Shown here in pieces: positions 8,710 through 17,196 of a stretch of 64,000 nucleotides of DNA. Where the stretch lies: the NCBI RefSeq assembly GCF_900289145.1, contig NZ_OKQO01000003.1, forward strand, positions 62,001 to 126,000. The letters run 5' to 3'. Positions within the stretch are counted from its first letter, which is position 1; each line of letters begins with the position of its first letter. Under the pieces are notes generated by a model. That model searched no databases and was not told the origin of the DNA. It was given only the letters and a program-made list of their open reading frames with translations. The position numbers were made by a program, and so were the translations under genes. Source of the stretch: Neobittarella massiliensis (ex Bilen et al. 2018) (GTDB lineage: Bacteria; Bacillota; Clostridia; Oscillospirales; Ruminococcaceae).

Positions 8710-10086
8710 TTATGAAATAAGTGGCTGGGTCGGCAGAGAGATTCTGACTTCCAACCCATGTGGGGTGCTGTCGGAAAAAGAAACGGTTCCGCGATGAGCT
8801 TTTACGATCTGCATCACCAGTTTTAAGCCAAGACCATGCTCGTTCTTTTCATCGCTGCCTTGGGTACTGGTAATGTCGTCTCCGCGATTTAATACTTTCA
8901 GACGTTCCGGCTCGATCCCTATGCCATCGTCAGAAACTATGCAAAGGCAATGTCCTTTTTCTTCTCCGACAGAAACGGAAATTCTGCACCCATGCGGATT
9001 GTGGGTGATGCTGTTGCGGATCAAATTATCCAGCATACGCCGCAGCAGTCCATCGTCCCCCAAAAGGTGGAGCGAGCGCCCTGGCTGCATCTCGGCAAAT
9101 ACGATTTCATACCGGCTGTCCAGACCACTATTCAGCACTTCACTGACAGCCTGGCGGCTGGTCTCTACCCAATCCATATCTTGGAAGTGAACGGGCTGGA
9201 GCGCATATTCCAGCTTGGTAGTCAGGTTCAAATCATCAATCAGCCGTTTCATCTTTTCGCTTTCCCGGCGAATGATCCCTGCCTGCTTTCTTGCGTCCGG
9301 CGGAAGGTTGCCGTCATCTTCCAGCTCGCTGGCATACCCCAGCACCATTGAAAGCGGTGTGCGGATGTCGTGGGATACACCACGAATCCACTCCGCTCTC
9401 GTGTTGTCCTTTTGCCTCATATAGTCTGCGGCCCGGTTCAACCCGGCGTTGATCTCGGCAAGCTCCCCCTGTTCCGCCAGATGCTCCGCTTTTCCGTGAC
9501 TTAGATTCTGGATACCTTGCAGAATGGGTGTCATCGCTTTTTCCACATTCCTCGTATTTCGCAAAATCAGGAAAACGATCAAAAAAAGGTTGATAAAAAA
9601 TACGGCGACTCCACCAGTGAGGAGAGCGCCCAAATAGGGCTGTTCCACAGCGTAGTAGAATTTCACCAGAGCTTCGGGAGGAAAGCCCACGACCATCAGC
9701 TTGCCATCTGGCCGCGTCCACACTTTGACGGGATAATCCTCCAGATACCAACGGCTGAAAGAGGCCACCTCTGCACTGGTATAGGAGCGCGGCAGATTCT
9801 CCGGCAGGTCCTGCTGCCAGATGACATCGCCCTCTTCGTTCAGCAGCATCGCCCAGGCATCGTGTTCTTCCAGCATAGAACGGGCAACATCATCGGCCCT
9901 CCACGTTCCATCCTGGCGGCTGACATGATCGGAAAATGTTTCAACAGAAAAAACGGCGTCCGAACCGCTCATGCTTCCAAGAATGAGGATGGCAAAGAAC
10001 AGGACAATGTTGACGGCCAAAAATAAAACTACGATCCCGATGGTGGAAATGATATAACGGCGGAAAAACCGCTGCACTGCGTTCAT
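8710..10086 (-). CDS. Sensor histidine kinase
   Basis: The protein has 458 residues. Two membrane segments (about 12-38 and 155-177) enclose an extracytoplasmic domain of about 110 residues. HAMP-like sequence follows, then the dimerisation box GVSHDIRTPLSMV with the phosphorylated His. The ATPase has the N box (LDNLIRNSITHNPHG), G1 (DDGIGI) and G2 (HGLGLKL). The start overlaps the response-regulator stop by four bases. It probably senses a cell-wall-active compound and controls the divergent ABC operon. The large sensor domain distinguishes it from the intramembrane-sensing BceS type. Confidence 0.9.
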   Translation of the reverse strand: MNAVQRFFRRYIISTIGIVVLFLAVNIVLFFAILILGSMSGSDAVFSVETFSDHVSRQDGTWRADDVARSMLEEHDAWAMLLNEEGDVIWQQDLPENLPRSYTSAEVASFSRWYLEDYPVKVWTRPDGKLMVVGFPPEALVKFYYAVEQPYLGALLTGGVAVFFINLFLIVFLILRNTRNVEKAMTPILQGIQNLSHGKAEHLAEQGELAEINAGLNRAADYMRQKDNTRAEWIRGVSHDIRTPLSMVLGYASELEDDGNLPPDARKQAGIIRRESEKMKRLIDDLNLTTKLEYALQPVHFQDMDWVETSRQAVSEVLNSGLDSRYEIVFAEMQPGRSLHLLGDDGLLRRMLDNLIRNSITHNPHGCRISVSVGEEKGHCLCIVSDDGIGIEPERLKVLNRGDDITSTQGSDEKNEHGLGLKLVMQIVKAHRGTVSFSDSTPHGLEVRISLPTQPLIS

Positions 10087-10778
10087 GGCGACACCTCCTT
10101 GAGATTGAGGCGATAGCCAAGCCCTTTGACCGTGACAAGGGAAACCGGCTTTGACGGGTTTTCTTCGATTTTTTCCCGCAAATGCCGGATATGGGTGGAA
10201 AGGGTGCTTTCATACCCCTGCCAAAACTCTCCGCATATCGTTTCGCACAGGATACCTGTCGTGACGATCCGTCCCGCGTTTTGATACAGCTTTTCAAACA
10301 GCTGCATCTCTTTGGCGGTCAGTGTCTGTTTCTCACCATGTTTCCAAACTTCTGCATTGGTCATATCCACGGTGGCTCCGGCAAGTTCCACCGTTTTATT
10401 TTGCTCCGGGTAGGCGCGGCTGAGGATCGCACCGACCCTGAGCAACAATTCTTTGGGCAGGAACGGCTTGGCGAGATAGTCGTCTGCACCAATCTCTAAC
10501 CCTTCAATGCGATCCTCCGCTTCACCACGAGCGGTCAGCATCAGGACGGGGACCCGGCTTGTGCGGCGTATCTCCTTCAAAACGGCAAAACCGTCCATGT
10601 CCGGCATCATCACATCCAGCACGATCAGGTTTGGCTGTTCGTCCCGCCATACCCGTAGCGCCTGCGCACCAGATGCGGCGGTCAAAAGGTTCGTATAGCC
10701 TGCCCGCTTGAAAATCGAGAACAGCATTTCCAATAGATTCTGGTCATCATCGACCAGCAAGATTTTATGATTTGTCAT
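10083..10778 (-). CDS. OmpR-family response regulator
   Basis: The protein has 231 residues. The receiver domain (about 1-120) shows the DD acid pair near residue 10, the phosphoacceptor Asp in LIVLDVMMPD and the conserved Lys in DDYLAKPF. The C-terminal winged helix (about 135-228) carries the TLSTHIRHLREKIE recognition region. It is the first gene of the minus-strand operon with the kinase and VanZ-RDD. Tandem repeats in the divergent promoter region are its likely binding sites. Confidence 0.92.
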   Translation of the reverse strand: MTNHKILLVDDDQNLLEMLFSIFKRAGYTNLLTAASGAQALRVWRDEQPNLIVLDVMMPDMDGFAVLKEIRRTSRVPVLMLTARGEAEDRIEGLEIGADDYLAKPFLPKELLLRVGAILSRAYPEQNKTVELAGATVDMTNAEVWKHGEKQTLTAKEMQLFEKLYQNAGRIVTTGILCETICGEFWQGYESTLSTHIRHLREKIEENPSKPVSLVTVKGLGYRLNLKEVSP

Positions 10779-10808
10779 CAGATATTTTCACCACCTGTCT
10801 TTACTCAC

Positions 10809-10837
10809 ATTATACCGCAAAGAGGCGCGGATGCCTA
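10809..10837 (-). promoter_or_regulatory. Promoter of the response regulator/kinase/VanZ operon
   Basis: On the minus strand the -10 is TATAAT (10809-10814) and a weak -35 TAGGCA lies at 10832-10837 (17-nt spacer). The transcript would start about 25 bases before the response-regulator ATG. Confidence 0.6.
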
Positions 10838-10852
10838 TTCTGCCAACCAAAT

Positions 10853-10907
10853 CTCAGAGATAATTCAAGGTTGGCTCAGAGTTATCTCAAGGTTGGGATG
10901 GTATGAT
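10853..10907 (+). promoter_or_regulatory. Tandem 22-bp operator and promoter of the ABC operon
   Basis: Two head-to-tail 22-bp repeats (10853-10874 and 10875-10896) match at 19 of 22 positions; both begin CTCAGAG and end TCAAGGTTGG. A TATGAT -10 element follows at 10902-10907. No good -35 hexamer is present: the repeats occupy its place, as in promoters activated by an OmpR-type regulator. The divergently encoded response regulator is the obvious candidate. Confidence 0.75.
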
Positions 10908-10937
10908 TCAATCATCACGACAAGGAGGTACTCGCAC

Positions 10938-11861
10938 ATGAGCGATTATGTGATTGAAACACGCGGCCTTACCAAACAATATGGGGCGCAAACCAGTGTG
11001 TCCGACCTTTCCATCCATGTGCGCCAGGGGCGCATTTATGGCTTGTTGGGCCGCAACGGCGCCGGAAAAACAACGACCATGCGGATGCTTCTGGGATTGA
11101 CCGACCCTTCCTCTGGTACAGTCAGCCTGTTTGGCAAGCCGCTTCGCGGCAACGAGAAGAAGATTCTGCCGCGCATTGGGTCGCTGATTGAGTCGCCGGG
11201 GTTCTACCCCAATTTGACCGGGACAGAAAACCTGCGCATCTTTGCCGATCTGCGCGGACTGAAAAGCCCCAAGTATATCAAAAGCGCGCTGGAGGTCGTC
11301 AATCTGCCGTATCGGGATAAAAAGCTGTTCTCTCAGTATTCTCTCGGCATGAAACAGCGGTTGGCCATCGCATTGGCCATCATGCACAACCCGGAGCTTC
11401 TGATCCTGGACGAACCGATCAATGGCCTTGACCCCATCGGTATCGCAGAGGTGCGCGATTTCATCCGGGAACTGTGCGACGCCACCGGGAAAACCATCCT
11501 GATCTCCAGCCATATCCTGTCTGAGATCGCCCTGCTGGCGGATGATGTGGGGATCATTGACCACGGCGTACTGGTGGAAGAAGAAAGCCTGGAGGAGCTG
11601 GAAGCAAAGAATGGGAAATATTTCCGCTTTACGGTTTCCAATGCCGCAGCGGCCGGAAGGCTGCTGTACGAAAGGCTGGGCATTCACGATATGACTGTGG
11701 ACAGCGCAAACGAGCTGACCGTCCGGGATCTGCACCTGGATACGGCGCAAGCCATCAGCCTGTTTGTGGGGGCCGGGCTGACGGTATCCGATGCGCACCT
11801 GTATGAAGATACCCTGGAAGATTACTTCAAGAAGGTCACAGGGGGTGAAGGCATTGCTTAA
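10938..11861 (+). CDS. ABC transporter ATP-binding protein (BcrA/lantibiotic-immunity type)
   Basis: The protein has 307 residues. Walker A is GRNGAGKTT (about 38-46), the signature YSLGMKQRL follows and Walker B is LLILDEPINGLDP. The C-terminal about 85 residues are the extension typical of BcrA/LanF-type subunits. The ATG at 10938 follows CAAGGAGG, so the longer upstream in-frame start is not used. Two permeases follow in the same operon. The family exports or removes cell-wall-active peptides such as bacitracin and lantibiotics. Confidence 0.9.
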   Translation: MSDYVIETRGLTKQYGAQTSVSDLSIHVRQGRIYGLLGRNGAGKTTTMRMLLGLTDPSSGTVSLFGKPLRGNEKKILPRIGSLIESPGFYPNLTGTENLRIFADLRGLKSPKYIKSALEVVNLPYRDKKLFSQYSLGMKQRLAIALAIMHNPELLILDEPINGLDPIGIAEVRDFIRELCDATGKTILISSHILSEIALLADDVGIIDHGVLVEEESLEELEAKNGKYFRFTVSNAAAAGRLLYERLGIHDMTVDSANELTVRDLHLDTAQAISLFVGAGLTVSDAHLYEDTLEDYFKKVTGGEGIA

Positions 11862-12651
11862 ACTGTTGCGCTGTGAATTTTCCAAGCTGAAACGCAAGCC
11901 GCTATTCTTTGCAGCGGCGGCCATTTCTGCCCTGATTCCACTGTGCTGTGCGCTGTTTCTGCCGGAAATGCAGGACTTTGCCAGCGGCGCGGAAGCGGTA
12001 GACCGGCTGATGTCCACCCTGTTTCAGTTGAGCGCCTATCTGCTCCTGATGCCCGCCGTGGTGGTTTTGGCGTCCAACCTGCTCTTTGAAGAACAGGACA
12101 ACGACACCTTAAAGAACCTGATGACCATTCCTGTGAGCAAACCTGCGCTGGCCCTGGCAAAGATGACGCTGCTGTTTTTGTTTTCCATTGCGTTTATGGC
12201 GATTGGCGGCTTGGTCAATCTGGGGATCGTGCTGGCATCCGGGCTGGAACCGGCCGGCTTTTGGAGACTGTTTTTTGTAGGCATCGGGCAAGGGATTCTG
12301 ATGTGGGCCGGGGCGCTGCCCTGCGTTCTTTTGGTCGTGCTTTTGAACCGCAGCTATATTATCTCTGTGATCATCACCTTTTTCTACACGGTGATCAATT
12401 ACATCTTGGGCACAAATGATTTTTTTATCACGCAGCCGTTTGGATTCAATCCGGGTACGCTGCTGCCCGGACCGCTGGCTTTCCGCTGGTTCTTCCAGTA
12501 TCTGGACACATCCGGCGCACAGATGACGAAATTGATGGAGCGGATCAGTCCTTACTTTGTGACAACGCCCCAGGCGTTCCTGGTCGTAGTCCTGGAGTCG
12601 GCAGTGTTCCTGACATTGATCGCGCTGGTCTATAAGCGCCAGAGCTGTTAA
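11845..12651 (+). CDS. ABC transporter permease, lantibiotic-immunity (LanE/G) type
   Basis: The protein has about 268 residues with six predicted membrane segments and the short basic start typical of LanE/LanG or BcrB-type permeases (ALLKLLRCEFSKLKRKPLFF). The GTG at 11845 overlaps the ATPase gene by 17 bases and has an upstream AAGGTCACAGGG site. An ATG farther upstream would give a non-homologous basic extension. It pairs with the second permease below to form a heterodimeric channel. Confidence 0.82.
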   Translation: MKALLKLLRCEFSKLKRKPLFFAAAAISALIPLCCALFLPEMQDFASGAEAVDRLMSTLFQLSAYLLLMPAVVVLASNLLFEEQDNDTLKNLMTIPVSKPALALAKMTLLFLFSIAFMAIGGLVNLGIVLASGLEPAGFWRLFFVGIGQGILMWAGALPCVLLVVLLNRSYIISVIITFFYTVINYILGTNDFFITQPFGFNPGTLLPGPLAFRWFFQYLDTSGAQMTKLMERISPYFVTTPQAFLVVVLESAVFLTLIALVYKRQSC

Positions 12652-12664
12652 GGAGGTGTGCGTG

Positions 12665-13471
12665 ATGTGGAGTATTCTAAAAGGGGAATGGCGCAAGCTG
12701 CGGCGCTGCCAGATCCTGCTGGTTGGTATTGTGGCTTTGGCCCTCTGCCCCGTGGTGCAATATGGCAGCCAGTTGATCCTCAACCCGGAGATGCGGGACC
12801 CCAACTATAATTTTGTCACCCTGTTTTCCAATGTGGTTTGGGGAAATACGCAGATGTTCCTGCCACTCTCGCTGGTTATGATCGGCGGTTGGTTGATTGA
12901 CCGGGAGAACACAAACGATACCATGAAAAATCTGTTGACCGTGCCGGTATCCTACCCCAAACTGTTGGGCGGGAAATTGATCGTCACGATGAGCTTATCC
13001 CTGCTTTTTGGGATTTACAGTGTAGCTGTCACCGTTTTGGCCGGATGGCTCGTCGGTCTCGGCGGGTTTTCCTCCACTGTGTTGCTCCAGCAGGGCACAC
13101 AGGTAATTGCCGCTGCCTTTACCACGGGCCTTGTCTGTATGCCGATGATCCTGATCTTCGGCCAGATACGCGGGGCTTATCTGGGTGGCTCGCTGCTGAC
13201 GTTCTTCCTGGGGTATTGCATCTTGTTCTTCAAGGGCGGCTTCCTGCTCTCCGCTTATCCGTTTTCGGCGGCGCTGATTCTCGCCGGTTTTGATATGCAG
13301 GAATATAACGGTGCCACGCAGGCTCCCAGCGTTTTACTGGCATTGGCAGGCATGGCGGCGGTGCTGGTTCTGACGATGGCGATTTTGCTGCTTTCCCACC
13401 CCAGCCAAAAAGCAGGCAACAGCAAACGAAAAAAGGTCAAAAAGGGACGCGGCAGACGCCGCGCCAGATGA
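12665..13471 (+). CDS. ABC transporter permease, lantibiotic-immunity type (second subunit)
   Basis: The protein has about 268 residues and six membrane segments. It begins MWSILKGEWRKLRRCQ, the same layout as the first permease. AAGGAGG at 12651 favours the ATG at 12665 over the GTG at 12656. The C-terminal 20 residues are extremely basic (KKRKK/GRGRRRAR type), presumably cytoplasmic. Two permeases of the same family next to one ATPase match LanFEG-type immunity transporters. Confidence 0.82.
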   Translation: MWSILKGEWRKLRRCQILLVGIVALALCPVVQYGSQLILNPEMRDPNYNFVTLFSNVVWGNTQMFLPLSLVMIGGWLIDRENTNDTMKNLLTVPVSYPKLLGGKLIVTMSLSLLFGIYSVAVTVLAGWLVGLGGFSSTVLLQQGTQVIAAAFTTGLVCMPMILIFGQIRGAYLGGSLLTFFLGYCILFFKGGFLLSAYPFSAALILAGFDMQEYNGATQAPSVLLALAGMAAVLVLTMAILLLSHPSQKAGNSKRKKVKKGRGRRRAR

Positions 13472-13484
13472 AAGGAGCGAGTTC

Positions 13485-14102
13485 ATGCGAAAATTAAACG
13501 ATACAAGTAAAATCTGTACCTTTCTCTGTATAGTCCTTTGTGTTGGCAGTTTGTCTGGATGCGGGGCAGCTATGCAGTTTTTGGCCGACGGCACGGATGC
13601 CGTGTTGAACGGCTTGGCAGATGGCACGAATATTGTGATGAATGGCCTGGCGGATGGAACAGAGCAGATCCTTAGTGATTTATCTGAAGCTGACGACGGC
13701 CAGGCAAAGGACAGCATTTTGAAAGCCTTTGGTGAACTTGTTGGCGATGCGGGAACAGCGGCCTTGACGCCTCAGAGCAAATTGCAGGGTCACAAAGAAA
13801 ACGGAGCTGACGATTACACGGGAGCCTATGAAGCAACATATTCCGAGTTTACGGGCACAGAAATTTTATTTGGTGGGACTACGCTGGAGCGAGGAGCGGG
13901 AAGTACGATCCACATCACCTGTTCACTTTCTCTCGAAAGCGGCGAAGCAGCAGTTTTTCTTCGCTCAGGGGCAGATGATCCAGTCATTCTTCTCTCGGAA
14001 AGCGGTGAGTACGATGGCACGGTAGAAGTAGATGGCACAAGCACTTATATCGGTGTGTGGGGCGACCAGACAGACGGAACCGTATCCATCGAAATTGAGT
14101 AA
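13485..14102 (+). CDS. Predicted lipoprotein with ADGT repeats
   Basis: The protein has 205 residues. A signal peptide ends in the lipobox LSGC with the modified Cys at residue 26. Three near-identical units follow (FLADGTDAVLNG, LADGTNIVMNG, LADGTEQILSD). The C-terminal half is a beta-rich Gly/Glu/Thr domain. It lies 13 bases after the second permease and follows AAAGGAGCG. A surface lipoprotein in a lantibiotic-immunity operon suggests substrate capture (LanI-like), but it is not homologous to any LanI I can recall. Confidence 0.72.
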   Translation: MRKLNDTSKICTFLCIVLCVGSLSGCGAAMQFLADGTDAVLNGLADGTNIVMNGLADGTEQILSDLSEADDGQAKDSILKAFGELVGDAGTAALTPQSKLQGHKENGADDYTGAYEATYSEFTGTEILFGGTTLERGAGSTIHITCSLSLESGEAAVFLRSGADDPVILLSESGEYDGTVEVDGTSTYIGVWGDQTDGTVSIEIE

Positions 14103-14114
14103 GGAGTACACGTT

Positions 14115-14467
14115 ATGAGCGCAAAGAAAAAACAATCATTATTGCTGTTATAGCTGTCCTGGTAGTAGCATGTATCGTTGTTGCTTTTCTTGCCACGCAG
14201 AAAAGCGCCGATTACTACACGCAAATTGACAACGACTGTGTGACCGAGATCGCACCACACGGAGCGATGAATGATCGCTACACATTAAGCGCCTACGATG
14301 AAACCGGGGCCGAAAAAGAACTGAGCTTTGAAACGAGTCGGATTCTCACTGACGATGCCTACTTATGCCTGAAGGTGGCCCCATTCCGTGGTGTCGTTAC
14401 CTGGGCAGAAGTGCAATTTGATGAAATGCCCGCCGCCGTGCAGGAACAATACGATGGTAATTCGTAA
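14115..14467 (+). pseudogene. yxeA: YxeA-family protein, frameshifted at an A6 tract
   Basis: The ATG at 14115 follows AAGGAG, but the frame stops after 12 codons. Adding one A to the six-A run at 14127-14132 gives an uninterrupted protein of about 117 residues. It has an N-terminal anchor (IIIAVIAVLVVACIVVAF), the YYTQID motif and the C-terminal GVVTWAEVQFDEMP block of YxeA. In B. subtilis yxeA sits with the yxdJKLM two-component/ABC operon, matching this context. It may be a true mutation, a phase-variable or slippage-read tract, or a homopolymer sequencing error. The frame continuing from 14240 is fully intact. Confidence 0.8.
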
Positions 14468-14514
14468 ACTGGAGCCTGTATAGGCGCTATTTCAAACGGA
14501 AAGGCAGGTGCAGC

Positions 14515-15225
14515 ATGAAAAGAATAAGAAAGTTCCTAATTCGTTCCTTCGCGCTGGCGATGCTTGCTATGCTCGTTGTTGGCGGTGTTTTGGGCGGATT
14601 TGGTTATAAAATGTACCGTGATGCACTTGCCGAGCAACCTCTTGAGGAAAAAGTTGCTGAGATTCGAGCTGATCCCGATTATACGACCCTTGCTGAAATC
14701 CCAGAGATTTATTTGGACGTCGTTGTGGCAGTGGAAGATCACCGTTTTGAACAGCATTTTGGAATTGACCTGATTGCCATAGGCCGAGCTGCCTGGAACA
14801 ATCTGACCTCTTGGAGTCTGCGTGAAGGCGGCAGCACCATAACACAGCAACTTGCCAAAAATCTGTATTTTACGCAGGAAAAAAGTTTTGTCCGCAAGAT
14901 CGCTGAGATGTTTATGGCATTCCGCTTGGAAAACACCTATACAAAAGATGAGATTTTAGAGCTGTATGTCAATTCTATCTATTTTGGAGATGGCTACTAC
15001 TGTATTTACGATGCAAGCCAAGGATATTTTGGGAAAGCCCCCATTGATATGACTGATTATGAATGTACTCTCTTAGCGGGGATTCCCAATGCGCCCTCAG
15101 TTTATTCGCTAACATCCAACCCAGAGCTGGCAGAACAGCGTCAAGAGTATGTCGTACAGAGAATGGTTCAATACGGCTACATAAGCGAGGATGAGGCACA
15201 AAGCATTTTGCAAGACCAATCATAA
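14515..15225 (+). CDS. Monofunctional peptidoglycan glycosyltransferase (GT51)
   Basis: The protein has 236 residues. One N-terminal membrane segment (about 12-32) is followed by a complete GT51 domain. The catalytic EDHRFEQHFG motif (about residue 73) and GGSTITQQLAKNLYF (about 101) are present, along with the RKIAEMF block. No transpeptidase domain follows. The enzyme polymerises lipid II into glycan strands at the outer membrane face. As the last gene of an envelope-defence operon it may lower free lipid II, the target of lantibiotics and bacitracin-like drugs; that role is inference. Confidence 0.88.
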   Translation: MKRIRKFLIRSFALAMLAMLVVGGVLGGFGYKMYRDALAEQPLEEKVAEIRADPDYTTLAEIPEIYLDVVVAVEDHRFEQHFGIDLIAIGRAAWNNLTSWSLREGGSTITQQLAKNLYFTQEKSFVRKIAEMFMAFRLENTYTKDEILELYVNSIYFGDGYYCIYDASQGYFGKAPIDMTDYECTLLAGIPNAPSVYSLTSNPELAEQRQEYVVQRMVQYGYISEDEAQSILQDQS

Positions 15226-15309
15226 CTGATAGATATATGTGATCTATCTGCCGGGCGACGGCAAAAGAAAAAAAGCCGTCGTTCAGCAGGCAATCACCAT
15301 GCCTAATCA

Positions 15310-15680
15310 CACTTACGGCGGCTTTGACAAAATCAAGGCCGCCGTTCTTTATGTCCTCATACGGATGACGACCCTGTGCTGAATATGACGGCGGCTTTAG
15401 GAGGGAGCCGCCGTGAAGCACAGAGGGTTTCGACATAATTCGGCAGGAATTTGCCTGCCAAAAAAAGCCTGGCCGTCAACCGGCCCCCATCTGCTTATGA
15501 ACAGGCACTATCGTGGCTGGTTCATAAGACCTATAAGACGCATATAGAAAGCGCCAGCCACCGTACATCGGAAGCTGGCGCTTTTCCTTGTCGTTTTTTC
15601 GGGAATTTCCCCGAACGGTGTCGCCCGCCGCCTTCGTTTCGGTTCACCTGTCAACCAGTGAATTGAAACGGAGGTACATC
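15310..15680 (+). repeat. Non-coding leader of sigma module, copy 1
   Basis: This stretch has no gene. Most of it is repeated at 24390-24759. It holds a hairpin ACGGCGGCT...AGCCGCCGT (about 15390-15416), a GGCAGG...CCTGCC hairpin (about 15442-15459) and a terminator-like stem AAAGCGCCAGC (15548-15558) with GCTGGCGCTTT (15574-15584) followed by a short T run. The conserved structure between the copies suggests a regulatory RNA leader for the sigma-like gene. Confidence 0.7.
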
Positions 15681-16106
15681 ATGCAGAAGATCAACCTTCG
15701 GGACCTGTATCCCGATACATATAAAACCGATGTCTTTGTGGACGTAGCCGAGGAAGTCCTGGCCGCGATCCGGGGCCACCAGCAGGACGATGCCGCCTAT
15801 GAGCGCCGGAAGTTCCGGCACAAGGCCCATTACTCTCTGAACCGGGAGGATGGCATTGAAAACGATGCCCTCAACCGTCCGCTCACCCCGGAGGAAATTC
15901 TGGAGCAGAAGCAACTGCGGGAAGAAGTGTATACTGCGCTGATGAAGCTGCCCGCCATCCAGGCCCGGCGTATCTACGCCCGGTTTTACCTGGGCATGAC
16001 GGTGGCCGAGATCGCCCAGATCGAGGGCACCGACCGCCGCCGCGTGTGGGACAGCATCCGGCGCGGGCTGAAGAAGCTGGCGCGTCTGCTGGACGTGGCC
16101 CGATAA
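15681..16106 (+). CDS. Sigma-70-like (region 4) regulator, sigma module copy 1
   Basis: The protein has 141 residues. The C-terminal third has an HTH like sigma region 4 (MTVAEIAQIEGTDRRRVWDS...LKKLARLL); the N-terminal part is helical and charged. Such short sigma-like proteins are frequent in Tn916/Tn1549-type elements and regulate element genes. The ATG at 15681 follows CGGAGG. Two further copies lie at 24760 and 27103 in the same orientation; copy 1 is intact. It probably activates an ICE promoter, but the target is unknown. Confidence 0.78.
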   Translation: MQKINLRDLYPDTYKTDVFVDVAEEVLAAIRGHQQDDAAYERRKFRHKAHYSLNREDGIENDALNRPLTPEEILEQKQLREEVYTALMKLPAIQARRIYARFYLGMTVAEIAQIEGTDRRRVWDSIRRGLKKLARLLDVAR

Positions 16107-16134
16107 TCTGACCGCCGCACAGCGGCAAAAAAAG

Positions 16135-16168
16135 AGCCGGTGGGGGCAATTTGTCTCCATCGGCTTTT
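16135..16168 (+). terminator. Terminator after sigma copy 1
   Basis: AGCCGGTGGGGG pairs imperfectly with CTCCATCGGCT and is followed by TTTT. The same hairpin follows copy 3 at 27545-27577. Confidence 0.6.
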
Positions 16169-16336
16169 ACTAAGGCCGCGCGTGAACGGATGGACGCCAT
16201 ATTGCCCCGCATGATGGAGGCGGCAGGCGTCACCGAGGAATTGAAAGCCCGCGACCCTATGCGCTGGGTAGGGCTAATGAACACGCTGAAAGCACAGGCG
16301 GAGGAAGTTTTATTTCAAGAACTAATCTACATATAA
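16151..16336 (+). pseudogene. TnpV C-terminal remnant
   Basis: About 55 residues (ERMDAILPRMMEAAGVTEEL, then MRWVGLMNTLKAQAEEVL and QELIY) match the C-terminal end of TnpV-type transposon proteins, which are normally about 115-125 residues. The N-terminal half is missing, replaced by the tail of the sigma module. It marks an old recombination point at the left edge of the ECF cargo. Confidence 0.65.
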
Positions 16337-16462
16337 ATTTAGTGATATAGCAGAAGTCGGGAGCAAAATACTGTAAGGTGTATTTCCCCGGCTTTTGCTT
16401 TTATGTTCTTAGAGTTGTTTGAATGACACCATGTAAACGGCAAAGAGAAAAAAAGTCTTATC

Positions 16463-16541
16463 GGAACAAAAAAGGCCGATTGGAGCGGAAAAGACTTTTC
16501 GGGTCTGCTATGATGGTTACTGTAAGCGCCGAAGGGCGCTT
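16463..16541 (+). promoter_or_regulatory. AraC-type operator, promoter and leader hairpin of the ECF operon
   Basis: The 32-base element 16463-16494 (core AAAAAAGGCCG then TGGAGCGGAAA) is repeated almost exactly at 20264-20295. An extended -10 (TGCTATGAT, 16506-16514) lies 27 bases after the start of GGAGCGG, with the same spacing at the second copy. No -35 is needed, which fits activation by the AraC regulator at 19302. A GC hairpin (16524-16530 with 16535-16541) follows in the leader. Confidence 0.8.
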
Positions 16542-16590
16542 TCAAAAAGCCTATGGGTTAGCACAACCTAACTAAAAGGAGGAATTTACG

Positions 16591-17196
16591 ATGTCTGATG
16601 TGATTACGGACAAAAAACTGAAAGGAAAAGACCTCATTACCATCGGTATCTTTTCCGCAATCTACTTTGTCATCAACTTTGCCTTCATGCTTCTGGGAGG
16701 CATTCACCCTGTTCTTTGGATGCTTATGCCTGGCTTCATTGCTGTGTTTGCAGGCATTCCCTTTATGCTGATGGTCGCAAAGGTTCAAAAACTGGGTGCA
16801 GTTTTCCTGATGGGGCTTATCACTGCTCTTATCTATTTTGTCACTGGACAATTTACCCTTGTAATCCTGATCTCGATGGCTTCTACCTGTATTTTGGCCG
16901 AAGTTGTTCGAGCGGTGACTAAGTATAACAGCTTCAAGGGGAATTCGATTGCCTATGTGATTTTTTCGCTGGGGATGGTTGGTTCTCCCCTTCCCATCTG
17001 GTTGTTTAAGGCCGATTTCCTAGCACAGATTACAGAACAGGGAATGCCCGCTGATTATGTTGCGGCAGTTGAAGCTCTGTCGTCCAATGCAATGTTAATC
17101 GTTCTGTTTGTTGCTCCAATCATCGGCGGTATCATCGGAGCATTTATTGCCAGAGGTCTGTTCAAAAAGCACTTTGTAAAGGCAGGAATTGTGTGA
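16591..17196 (+). CDS. MptD-family ECF transporter S component
   Basis: The protein has 201 residues and about six membrane segments. It belongs to the MptD/Trep_Strep type of substrate-binding ECF subunit (IGIFSAIYFVINFAFML start, later LVILISMASTCILAEV). S components sit in the membrane, bind the small substrate and are energised by the T and A components, which follow in the same operon. It overlaps the next start by four bases. The natural ligand of this group is not firmly known; neighbours suggest a metal chelate or porphyrin-like ligand. Confidence 0.85.
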   Translation: MSDVITDKKLKGKDLITIGIFSAIYFVINFAFMLLGGIHPVLWMLMPGFIAVFAGIPFMLMVAKVQKLGAVFLMGLITALIYFVTGQFTLVILISMASTCILAEVVRAVTKYNSFKGNSIAYVIFSLGMVGSPLPIWLFKADFLAQITEQGMPADYVAAVEALSSNAMLIVLFVAPIIGGIIGAFIARGLFKKHFVKAGIV

